DNA from: Mycteria americana
Taxonomy: Eukaryota; Chordata; Aves; Ciconiiformes; Ciconiidae
NCBI RefSeq assembly: GCF_035582795.1
Contig: NC_134365.1
Span: forward strand, 37,800,135 to 37,864,134
Length of the DNA: 64,000 bases
Direction of reading: 5' to 3'
Below the pieces are notes generated by a model. The model had not been told where the DNA came from, made no database searches, and worked only from the letters and a program-made list of their open reading frames with translations. Below are positions 26,901-37,659 of the stretch, piece by piece. The translations under genes and the position numbers were made by a program. Positions within the stretch are counted from its first letter, which is position 1. Each line of letters opens with the position of its first letter.

Positions 26901-29900
26901 CAATTAGAGGAGTTATATACAAGTATACAAAAGCAGTTATATAAAAGTTTAAACAGAATGTATATGAACTCCTGTCAGTCACTACTAGTTCACCCCAAAC
27001 CTCAAGTTTTCAGGAGAATGTAGAAAATGCTGTGTTTGGGTTAAATACAATACATTTCTGGATGCTCAACCCCTCTCAGACTTCAGAGAAATACACTGAC
27101 TCTGCGAGCCTGCATCGTTGCTGTTAGCCATTTGAGGACTACAGGTTACATCTGAGTTCATGCCCTGCCATGGAGCTTTGAGAATGATTGCTTCAGCTTC
27201 GTTGCTCTGTCATCGGTCTGCAGTGTTCTGGTTATGCTACAATTTTAGTCAAATCACACAGAAAAAATTTGAACTTCGTAGTTTCATGCTAAGATCTCTG
27301 CTTCTTCTCCAGCCCTTCATGGTACGAAAGAAGGATGGAGATCATAAAGAAGCCCCCAGGGACCATGGCAGTGCCATGGCATGAGGCACTGCAAAATGTG
27401 GAGTACTGCTGCAAGCCAAAGAGGCAAAGGGAGCAGCAGAGCTCACGCCAGGACCGTGTCCAGCTGCAGCTGACAGCAGAGAGGGTAACGGGCCCCTCTT
27501 CTTCCAGGGCTGTGGGTCAGGGCTGCACAGATGCTCACCCAGAGTATTTCCAAATGTTAACGTCCTGTACATCATCCAAATAAATATGAAAGGTTTGCAT
27601 CCTGAGTGCGATGCAGGATTTGCAGAACAAAGAGAAAAGACTATTTTTTAGTTCAGTCCATTTTAAGGCAACTACTCTATCCGAAGGCATTTCCCCTCCA
27701 TACGTTGACATACTGTGACTGACATTTGCTTGAATTCAGTGACTGGAACGAGCACAGCTTTCTCCCCAAATGTAAGCTGTCTTTTCCTTGGGCAACCATA
27801 TGAAATTCCTCAGGGAGTGAGAGCCTATTTGCTAAGGGAAATGAACCACTGGCCAGGCTGAACAAGACACCAGGTCTCACCTGGCTCCACCACTCCCCCA
27901 GCTACTGCATGAATTCAGATTCCCAGATGGGGCTTCAGTGTGCCACAGCAGAAACCGAAAAGCCAATGTGCAGAAGACAATCCCTGTCACAGAGAACAGC
28001 TTCACACAGGTCGCTGTCATTTTCCAAGCCTGGCTTTGTGAAAGTCATCTCACAGGACAGAGCTTGTTCTTGTTTGCATTTAAATCCCTAGATGAATTCC
28101 CATTCAGAAGGAGCAAGATGTAGTCACTGCACTACACAGGTACTCACTGGTCCCAGCTGCGAGCTGTATGTGGTTCTCTATTTGTAGTAATCCTAGAAGG
28201 TCTGGGGGAGAGGCAGCACAGCCTCATAGCTCCTGTGTGTATTTCCCAGCAATATCATTAGGACTATGAACAGCAATTTAATGCTGATGAGCATTACGCC
28301 CTCAAATTTGGGCGTATTTAAGTAGAGGGGAGAACCTATATTATTGTGAAGCTTACTTCAGTGCGGTCTCTTATTTATGTTCATCACATTATGAGAACTC
28401 GGAGGTGGGATTCGCCTCCAGTTATGGCATACAACTGTAAATGTTAACTTACGGGCCTTAAAATGTCCAACGTACTCCACGAGGATCTGGTCAGTGGAGG
28501 CCAGAGGGATTCAGCCCTGCCTGGGGCTTGACTCTGCTGCCCACGCAGAGCCACCTCCTGCTCTTTGAGATGCCCGGAGGTTTCTGGGACAAGTGCCAAG
28601 GCCCGGCAAATCTAAGGCACAACCTACACGAGACCTATGCTGCTGTGGAGCGTCTGCCAGCGGTCGGCCAGGTGCCCTCGCACCCTCTCAGGGGTACTAG
28701 ATGCCCGTGAGAGGACACCGGTGGCTGCTTAAGCAAGTAGCTCACTACCAGCTGTTGACTGTGTTGGCTGGATCCCATGGACTCTTCTGGGAGCTTTGAT
28801 ACCCGCATACCATCTCCTGTGTTTAGGTGCGTGAGTCTCAAGCCAAGCCATGCTTTGGCAGTTTTTACAGGCATCTCCCTTTGCATGATTGTGACTCTCC
28901 TTGAAGGGGGATTTTCAGTTTTGATTATTTTGTTAATTCCTTTTAGTTTTATCTGAGTTCATAAGGATTTCTAAGGTAGATCAGGCATCACTGTTACCTA
29001 CATCTCTTTCTGATGGAATAGTATTATAAAATATTCCTATCATACAGCTATCACATACTGACTTCTTACTTTTTAATCCAGCACCGAATTCAAATTACAA
29101 AATGAAATGAAAATATATTGTTGTAGGCCCACAAGGGAGACGGTATTGTCAGAACTAAGCTGACAACAGGAAAATACAGATGCAGAGTGCGTTCTGTCAC
29201 ACGGCAGGTAGCACGTCAGCTGCATATCCAAAACCCCAATCGCAAACTTATACAGTAACAGCCCTGTTCACAAGAGCAAGCAAGTAAGGGGAAGTCTGCT
29301 CAGAGACCTTGCTTGTGTCATCTGCTAACACCGCTACAACACAGCGGTGGTCCCAGTGTGAGCGTGGTCTCGTGGAACAGAGCAGCAGCCGACCGTACAA
29401 GAGGGCTTTGCTCTACACATCTGGGCAGCCCATAGGCTTTCACTGGGTAAGTCACAGAAAGGCTACTGGGTAGGAACCAAGGCGGTCTTGAAAGGGCTCC
29501 CCCACTCCAGTGGAATATTTGTAAATTTGTTCATGGCCAAAAGAGCAGCAGATGAGTTTCAAAAGAAGAGACGAGTGTTTGAGGGAGTGCTGCCCTTCTA
29601 TAACACTGTAAGTGCAGCAAGAACTTTCTACTTTTTGGCAGCTGGTGACATTACAAGATCAAATCCTCATTTATGTTATAAAAGGGCTTGGTTGGGTAAT
29701 ACTTTAAAATGAAAAGAATGTTCATAAAATACATTCACTTCTATCCTTGTTACCTTTTAAGGTATTAAAAATTATATTTATTATATAACTGTGGATACCA
29801 TATTAATTCCTGTTACATTAACATAGGACGCTGCATTTTTATTAAAAAGTGACTGACGTTTAATAAAATGAAAAAAACAAAATCATCAAAAGTAAATAAA

Positions 29901-30090
29901 ACTGAAAACACCATTATAACTGTTTGACTTGCAGAAGCTGAATAAAATAAACGAATAACATACACTTCTATGCTCAAAATAACCCAATTGCTGCTATAAA
30001 AATATTGTTAGTGCTTTCTCTTTCACAAAATAACTAATGTTTTACTTAAAGATATTTCAGGCATTTTCTTCTTCACTGCATCAGCAGCGG

Positions 30091-30122
30091 CTAGGCATGT
30101 ATTAGTTAAAATACATGCCTAG
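30091..30122. repeat. Perfect 13-bp inverted repeat with 6-nt loop
   Basis: Arms CTAGGCATGTATT and AATACATGCCTAG flank the loop AGTTAA. The function is not known. Confidence 0.9.
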
Positions 30123-32132
30123 TAAAGAACCTTTCCCCACAGGCTGTATTAACTTCTGTGAGAGAACCCTGATGAGACCAATGCATTTCTGCACGGGAGC
30201 GTTACACATGGTACATGTATGCTGCAATGCAAAAATCATCTCTGCTAGAACATGAGAAAATCTCAGAATTAATGAGCAGCTGAGTTTTGTCTGTATCTGA
30301 ACTTTTCACGTGTAAGATGTTTGCATCCAGGATTTCAGCTCATCCAGAGAGAGGGACGAATGCCAGGCATGTACCTCAACTGCTTGAGTATTCAGGAGTG
30401 ATGCGATCTGGTGTTTTCACCTCAAGCCAAGTTTAATTCATGAGTGGCCACCAGGTCTTTTATACAAGATGGGACTTTAGAAGGTGAGCTTCAGAGGTCA
30501 CAGAAGAGCTACTCACATCATTGAAGGTTGTCCTTACCATGAGGCAGTCTGCAGAGGTCAAGTTTGGTCACTGGTGAGAGTCACGTGCAATTCAATTTAT
30601 TTGATTAATTTTAATCTAAACCTGTTTCTATTTTGACCTTATTCATGATTTGAGCTCTTTCTTCTGAAGCTGTCTGGTGACTTTTCAAATAGCAAACCCT
30701 CGGGGCATGCTAGCGTCGTATAATATATACCACTGCAAGCATCTCAGGATCAGCTGCTAGGATCATTCTAGTATAAGCAAAATATTGAGAGTTTAAATCA
30801 GAAATAAATGATCACGATATCAAAGATTTAATGTAACTCCTCAGCATTCCTTGTCAAGGTTTGAAAATTATAGCTTGCTTTCTCCTGTGTTTATGAAAAT
30901 GAAAAGTTTGTTGAAAGCAAGTACCCTCACTCCTACTGCCTGACTTATCTAAACACAAGAATGGAAAAGTCAAAGATATGTTCACAGATCTTCCCATCAT
31001 AAACACTGTTATCTTCCTCATGGCATTTCTAGACTGTGTATGTGATTAGAAGATTATTATTTCTAAGAATGTGTAAACTAGCAATAGCTGAGATGAAGAA
31101 AGTTTCATATCCAAAGTGAAAGAAGAAAAATCCGTGAAGTTCCAAATATTTTAGCAAAGTTTCTTTTTCACTTCATTTTCTTTGCTCAAGTTTAACCCAA
31201 ATCTTAATGTATTAAGTGCTATTAGCATTAATCTCCAGGCATGTGAGACAGATGAGGCCTAATCAGTTTCTATGCCGTATCATCTAGCAGCCATATGCAA
31301 ATGTGCCCGGATCATTTCATCACATGAGATATTGTTCCTTAATCAAGCTACCGAAAACAGAAACCCTGCTAGAGAAAGGAAATTATCCCCACAGACAAGA
31401 CAGAGAGATATTTTAGATTTCAAATTTCTTTTTTTTTTACCTCTTGCTCAAGAATTCTTATGCGTTACAGAAGTTAGGAGAGCACATACCCTATGGCCTT
31501 CATATTTTTTTCCCTAAACTTTCTTTTAACCTGGTCATTCTTTTCTTTGGCCCAAGTTCCCGAATGACCAAAGGGAGCTGGAGCTCTACAGGCAGCCCTC
31601 TGTTCGCTGTGGGCCCTGGGGCTATACAACGTGCAAGGGAGGTTATCAGAAACGTCCTAACTCTGTAGTTAAAATGAATGGTGATTAATTAGCCAATCCA
31701 GCTGTTAAAGTAAAGAGCTGCTGGATTAACAAATAAAATGCTGTTTAGTGAAGCAAAACATTCAGAATTCTTTTTTTAGTTTCCATAAAATTGAATTTGT
31801 TTATAGACTTCATTATCAAAATGGCAAACCAAGAATCATGATGGAAGTCCATGTGCTTTGTTTGGGATTCACCTCATCTAACCTTGGCTATCTCACATCA
31901 GCATTTACATCTGAGTTGGTTATACAGTCGCTCTCTCTAGGGACCAGCAAGAAATATGCACTTAGGGAATGCAGTTCATGCAATCTATTTTATACATTTA
32001 CATTTGAACGAGTGAGCAATATTCTGGAAACACCTATTTCCCTCAATTAGGCAAAAGACTGCATGACTAGCTCATCTGTAAATATTTAAAGCTAGTGAGA
32101 TGCACCTCCCCCTTTTTTTGTGTATATCAAAA

Positions 32133-32162
32133 CTCTCTCTCTCTCTCTCTCACACGCACACA
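32133..32162. repeat. (CT)n(CA)n microsatellite
   Basis: A CTCTCTCT run of nine and a half units turns into CACACGCACACA. It lies about 300 bp upstream of the ancient CR1. Confidence 0.85.
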
Positions 32163-32449
32163 AAGAAGCCCTTTACATTAGAAAAATTAGGACCTAAAAT
32201 CCAGCATCCAAAAACCTAGATATGTGGGGATTATGATGGCTTGAGCATCTTTAATTCACCTGTCTTACATAACGCACTGTGATACGGTCTTTAATTACAG
32301 GATCACATCCTTTTTTCCCATCAGATGCCTCTTTCACTCCGTGCACAATTAATGAGCTCTCATTCGGTGACTGAGAAAAGGAAGAGAGGTTATATGGGAT
32401 AGTCAGAGTTCTTTAAATTTGGCACTACACAACATTTTGATAATTAAAA

Positions 32450-33430
32450 CAAAAGCAATGTGGTACATCGAAAATGAATTTTAAAAAGCTGTTGACAGGT
32501 CTCAAAATGCATTTGTAAACAGTGAGGCCTCATTAAGGGCATGTATTCTTAAGGCCACGCTGAGGTCAGTTCTTGGCCTTTACATTTTTATTAATGATGT
32601 GGAAGAAATCAGAGAATCCTTACTGATTAAAGTGTACATGTGACATATGAAGAGGGTACACTGAAACAAATGAGTTGATAAGCTGCTGCAAGCAAATGAC
32701 ATGTGAATCAATACAGATAATTGTAATTCAGCAATATTCGGGAATTCTAGACATAATGAGACACTGTCTTGGGAACAGTAACTGAAATGATTGGGGCATC
32801 ATGTCAGTCAGCTGGAGGTGAGCTCCTTGGACAGTATGCAAAGGGAGTAACAGCAAAACAAAAAGCCAGTCGTGGGGTAAAGGAGCAAAATAATACCGAA
32901 AGGGGTTAGAAAGGCTACGCAACCTGGCACTAGCAAGTCTTCTTCTGAGATGCTGTGCACAGTCCTGGTGCCCACAGCTCAAGAAGGAATAAATTGGATC
33001 TCTCTGGTTCAGAGATGCACCAGGAGAAAGATTAAAGGATTGCAAAACCTGTCTTAGTGGAAAACTGAAGTTCAGTCTGTTTACCTTAACAAAAAGGCTA
33101 AAGTGTGCCTTGATCACAGTTTCTAATTACCTCTAGGGGGAATAGAAATTCAATAATTGAGGGCTCTTCAGTCTCAAAAGCACAAACATAACAAGATCGA
33201 GTGCCTGGAATTTGAAAGTAAGAGACATTCAGAAATTACATGCATTAGTATTATGAAAATTACTCACTTCAATAATTTAACAAAAATAATGATAGATTGT
33301 CCATACTGCAAATATTTAAATTGAGATTTTCTATCTTTTAAAAAGAGATGGCCTAGTTAAACACAAACTAATTCAGAGCAGAACTGACCTGTGCTACACT
33401 GGAGGTCAGAGTAAAGTATCATCTCTGAAC
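32450..33430 (+). mobile_element. Ancient CR1 LINE fragment, plus strand
   Basis: The sequence follows the order of the end of ORF2 and the 3' UTR of an old CR1 lineage: GACAGGTCTCAAAATGCATT, GGTCAGTTCTTGGCCTTTAC, TTTTATTAATGATGTGGAAG, CAGTCCTGGTGCCCACAGCT, CTTGATCACAGTTTCTAATT and near the end CACTGGAGGTCAGAGTAAAG. The coding part is broken by many changes. It resembles the CR1 subfamily also common in turtles and crocodilians more than the young avian type, which suggests an insertion predating birds. The ends are approximate. Confidence 0.78.
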
Positions 33431-36400
33431 TTAGGATCTAGAATTATGTTGCTTCATTTCATTGCTGGGGGGGGCATGTCTTATTTACAGTACATTATTC
33501 AAAACCTCATGTGGTTATAAAATGTTCTCTTTTCATGGAATTTCTTTTGCTGTATTGTTAGGGTGCTGCATCAACATTAACCTGTACAACAGGCCAGTTT
33601 GAGATGGAGGAGTGGAATTACTGGTATTTTAGGGAAAGAGCACCAAAGCGACATCATGTTTGAAAGCGCCTGTTAATTGTGGATGCGCAGTTTGAAAGGC
33701 TTGTACTTGATCCTTCAAAATACCTTGCACTTCTGAGCACTTCACACATTTAAAGCACAACTCCTACCGGCATCAGTCATGGCTCTGAAAGCTCAGTCCT
33801 TCCACAAATCAAACCCTAGTAATTCACATGGAAACTCAGAAATGAAGACCACACAGTTAATGACCACTTCTGGTTGAAAAATTATTTCAAATGATTCCTG
33901 CAGTAGAGAACTGCAGGAACTCAGTGTCCAAACCCAGTTCTACAGGGCAACGTTCAAAGATTTAATTGTGAGATCAATCTTCCCTATTCTGAAATCCCTT
34001 CCTTCAATCAGTAGAGACTTTTTTGCTTCTGTAGCGTAGGAGGCAGGGATAACAAATAACAGTCCCCTTCACTGCACAGCCCCAGTTCATCCTTGGAATA
34101 TATCCTGCCACCACAGTCAGTCTCGTAAAGGTCCTGGGAGAAAACGATGCACAATGAGGAAATAAAGGCACAGCATAATGCACATCCATGAGGCTGCAGA
34201 GAATTTTTCTGCAATTCTGGTATTTCCTAGTTATCAAGCATCTGATTTTGCAATCTTGGTGCTTTTCCTAGCGGTTTCAGTTTTAAATGTGTTGTCAATT
34301 CCTGGGTTCTCCTATTATCTTTTAAGCAGAAAAAGTATCATTGCCATTTTACCAGCTGGTTCCTCAATGGAGTAAAAATATTCAGACTCGGCATGCAGAA
34401 TTGTGCTGTGCGAGCTAGAGCAGGAATGAGCTCACACTAGGCAGCTGCCATCCTTCTCTGTCCTCATACACTTTCTCACCGGATTTCCTACATGGTTGTC
34501 GGAGCGGAGGAAGAGTGCTCCGCTACCACAGATCACTCTCCCTCATAGCTCAGCATGTCCCTCGCAACGTATCGCTGGCCTAGACCTTTCCTGGTTTCAC
34601 CCACGGCTGCCTATCCGTCCCTGTGTGTGCACATAGGTAGAGATATAAGTGTGAGCTCTTGCAAGTGCAGCAACTAAGGGACGGATCTTCTTGGCATGCA
34701 TGTGTCTGTGTGCAAGAAAGGTGGGAAACCAAGGGGAAGTCCACAGAAAGCTGAAGGAGCTGAGCACAGAGAGGAATCTGGAAAAACAGCTTCTCTGGAC
34801 ACCACACCCGCTGGAAAGGCTGGCCTGGGAACTGAACCAGGGACCAGCCCCCAGAGCTTTGTTTCCCCAAAAATTCCCTAGGCTGCTAAGCACTTAGGGA
34901 TGCACCAGGAGCACGGAGCAGGCTGAAGGCCGGGCAGAGCTGGCAGGGGGCCACCGGCCGGCAGCCAGCCCCAGGAGCCTGCTGCACGCCCAGCTCTGCA
35001 CAGCGTCTGCAGGGCGAGCGGCAAATGCTTCCCAAAGCGGGCTGCGGACACGCCTGCCGTACCGGTGTGCACGTCGAACTGTGCATCTGCAGCGCGGCGA
35101 CAAGGCTGGGGACACCAGGCTGCTCTGCCATCCTGGCCTGGCTCACCAGATACGCTTTAACGTAACCACTTTGCATAGCACATAATTTTTTTAATAGTGT
35201 AGAGGTGCCTGGGGGGAAGAGACTTTCTCTAATATGCAGGGAGTACATTGTGCCTGACTAATTTTATGGGTCCCTATTGACAAAAGGCTTTATCTGTGCT
35301 TTCTATCCATTTAACTATAAATCTCTGTATTTGTGAGTTTTGACTCATGGGGACCCATATAATTTAGTTTGATGAATGATTCTGTGTTTACGATAGCGCA
35401 ATGAAACCTTTTAGTAAGATGTAGTAATTCATTTCCTCATAATTAATGGGTGACAGACAACACAGTACAGAAATAACAGATTGTTGAATCAACTGATATA
35501 TCAAGGTGAGCCAAAGCTTACACAAGCTGCCAGCTAAGAATTAGAAAGTGCCTTTGTAACAGTATAAAATCCAACACGAGACGTCAAACCAAAATGTGAA
35601 CACATTTCCAAGCAGTCTCGGTCCCGAATATCTACTGTCTGTGGTATTCCTCTGAGACACCTTTCCCTCCTTCGGTGCCTTGTGTACACTGTGGTGCCAC
35701 ACACTGTATGCACACACTTTGCTTTTCCCAACCACAGTAACTTGATCTTTCCATCATATAATAATCCTCTTACATCTCCTGAATATTGAAATATTATGAT
35801 AATGCACTAAAAAGCCACAAGCCTCCCAGAGAACTTTAAGTTCCAAGAGTTACCTTCTGAGATAAAGCTGAATAATGGAAACATTATCAGTAGGTATCCA
35901 TTTATGGGCATCTAAGGTCTTTAAAAAGTCAAAAGAATTTTTTATGTTGTTTTTTAATCAGAATTTCTCCATCATCTGTCCTAGGACATTTCCCACCAGA
36001 AAAGGCAGAGGCTTGAGAGGCACGCCAATGACTTGCAACTATAGCCGTAAGCCTACTGCAAACTGTGAGGGATCTGGAGTTGGCAGGCTGTCCTGGCAAG
36101 TCCATTTTCAGCAAGGAACTGTAATCAGTGATCAATGCCTTCACAGACAAGATTAATTAAGAGGCTCTGCATCACTGTAATACATTAGCAAAGGCCTGCC
36201 TGCAAGGGGGCCTTTTGTAAGTCTTTCTACAAGAAGTGTGCCCCTGAAATTGCCGATAGCATTGCGAGCCTGCTCCTGCAAGACATCTTGTGTTGGGCTG
36301 GTGCATGTAAGTATTTGCCATTTCCCTTTCGTCTGATGTTGCTAAATGCATATGGCAGGTTGGAGGAGTCAGGATTTACAGAGGGTGTGGAGACAGAAAA

Positions 36401-37096
36401 CAGAGAACAGAAATTTGGTACAAAATCCTCCATATCAGCCTTAAAAAAGCAAGGGAAATCTACCCCTTTGGCAGTGTGGTTTCTCAGAGGGTAGTAATGG
36501 AAACGGTAGGCAGCACTTCTGAGGCTGAGGCACTGGCCATGGTTCACCCCTCGGCAGCGGCGTGCCTGGCTTCACCCGAGCAGCCAGAGGAACAGCTGCT
36601 GGTTACCAGTAATGATTCTGCTCCATCAACACCCGGCCTCGCACACCGTGGGGCTGGATTCGCTACAACTGCCTTGTCCTTCATCATTTCCTCACATGCA
36701 GAGGTGCTGCCTCTGCAGCCAGCTTGGTGATTTCCAAGGACCTTTCAAGTGGACAGTATTGACCAGAGAGTTGTGGGGATGGCTTGGGTCTGCGTTGTTT
36801 GCAATAGAGAAGCAGTCTGTGTCAGGAGGGCAGATACTCCACCCCAGAAACACTCCCATGAAATTTGCCATCTAATTAATATGCCATTTGGGTCCTTACA
36901 TGTTCAGTATTTCTAGAAACTTGTATTTCAATCAACACTTAATGACTGAGTGAATATCAGTCTCACGATTTATTATCAAAAGCTTTTTATTCTCTACATA
37001 GAGGCTCTCAAAAAGATAATGTTTCTCATCTTATTTGTGGAAAGGTCAAAATGGTATTGCAGAGGATCCTGCTGGTATTCTTTATCTATTCAATAC
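33431..37096. other. Intergenic, with a GC-rich block at 34880-35130
   Basis: Unique sequence with a short hairpin at 33895 and a GC-rich patch around 34880-35130 that is open on both strands. The AT-rich stretch 35260-35480 has a 10-bp inverted repeat (35265-35274 with 35350-35359). No exon was recognised. Confidence 0.55.
33895..33919. repeat. Perfect 10-bp inverted repeat with 5-nt loop
   Basis: Arms TTCCTGCAGT and ACTGCAGGAA flank AGAGA. The structure is short and the function unknown. Confidence 0.8.
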
Positions 37097-37659
37097 TGTC
37101 CTGGTTTCAGCTGAGACAGAGTTAATTTTCTTCGTAGCGGCTGGTATGGGGCTATGTTTTGGATTTGTGCTGAAGACAGTGTTGATAACACAGAGATGTT
37201 TTAGTTGCTGCTGTATCAGTCAAGGACTTTTCAGCTTCCCGTGCTCTGCCAGGTGCGGGAGAAGCTGGGAGGGGACAGCCAGGATAGTTGATCCAAACTG
37301 ACCAAAGGGCTATTCCATACCACATGACGTCATGCTCAGTATATATAAGCTGGGGAAGAAGAAGGAAGGGGGGGACATTGGAGTGATGGCGTTTGTCTTC
37401 CCAAGTAACTGTTACGCGTGATGGAGCCCTGCTTTCCTGGAGATGGCTGAACACCTGCCTGACCCTGGGAAGTAGTGAATGAATTCCTTGCTTTGCTTTG
37501 CTTGCGTGCGCGGCTTTTGCTTTCCCTATTAAACTGTTTTTATCTCAACCCTCAAGTTTTCTTACTTTTGCTCTTCCGATTCTCTCCCCCATCCCACCGA
37601 GGGGGAGTGAGCGAGCGGCTGCGTGGTGCTTAGTTGCCGGCTGGGGCTAAACCACGACA
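37097..37659 (+). mobile_element. Solo LTR of an avian endogenous retrovirus (ERVL-like)
   Basis: A 563-bp element begins TGTCCTGGTTTCAGCTGAGA and ends GGGCTAAACCACGACA, giving the TG...CA ends of an LTR. It is flanked by AATAC and AATAT, a 5-bp target duplication with one mismatch. Inside are a CRE-like TGACGTCA (37325-37332), a TATA box TATATAA (37342-37348) and a polyadenylation signal ATTAAA (37528-37533), all in + orientation. I recognise the ends as a common avian LTR family, probably ERVL class; the class assignment is from memory. No gag or pol sequence adjoins it, so it is a solo LTR left by recombination. Confidence 0.88.

Larger units (their letters stand above)
23921..32449. other. 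Intergenic, nothing recognised
   Basis: AT-leaning unique sequence with a poly-T run near 26140, the hairpin at 30091 and short chance frames. A CAGTGTTTCTCAAAC at 24801 resembles a hAT end but has no partner. I see no gene. Confidence 0.6.
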
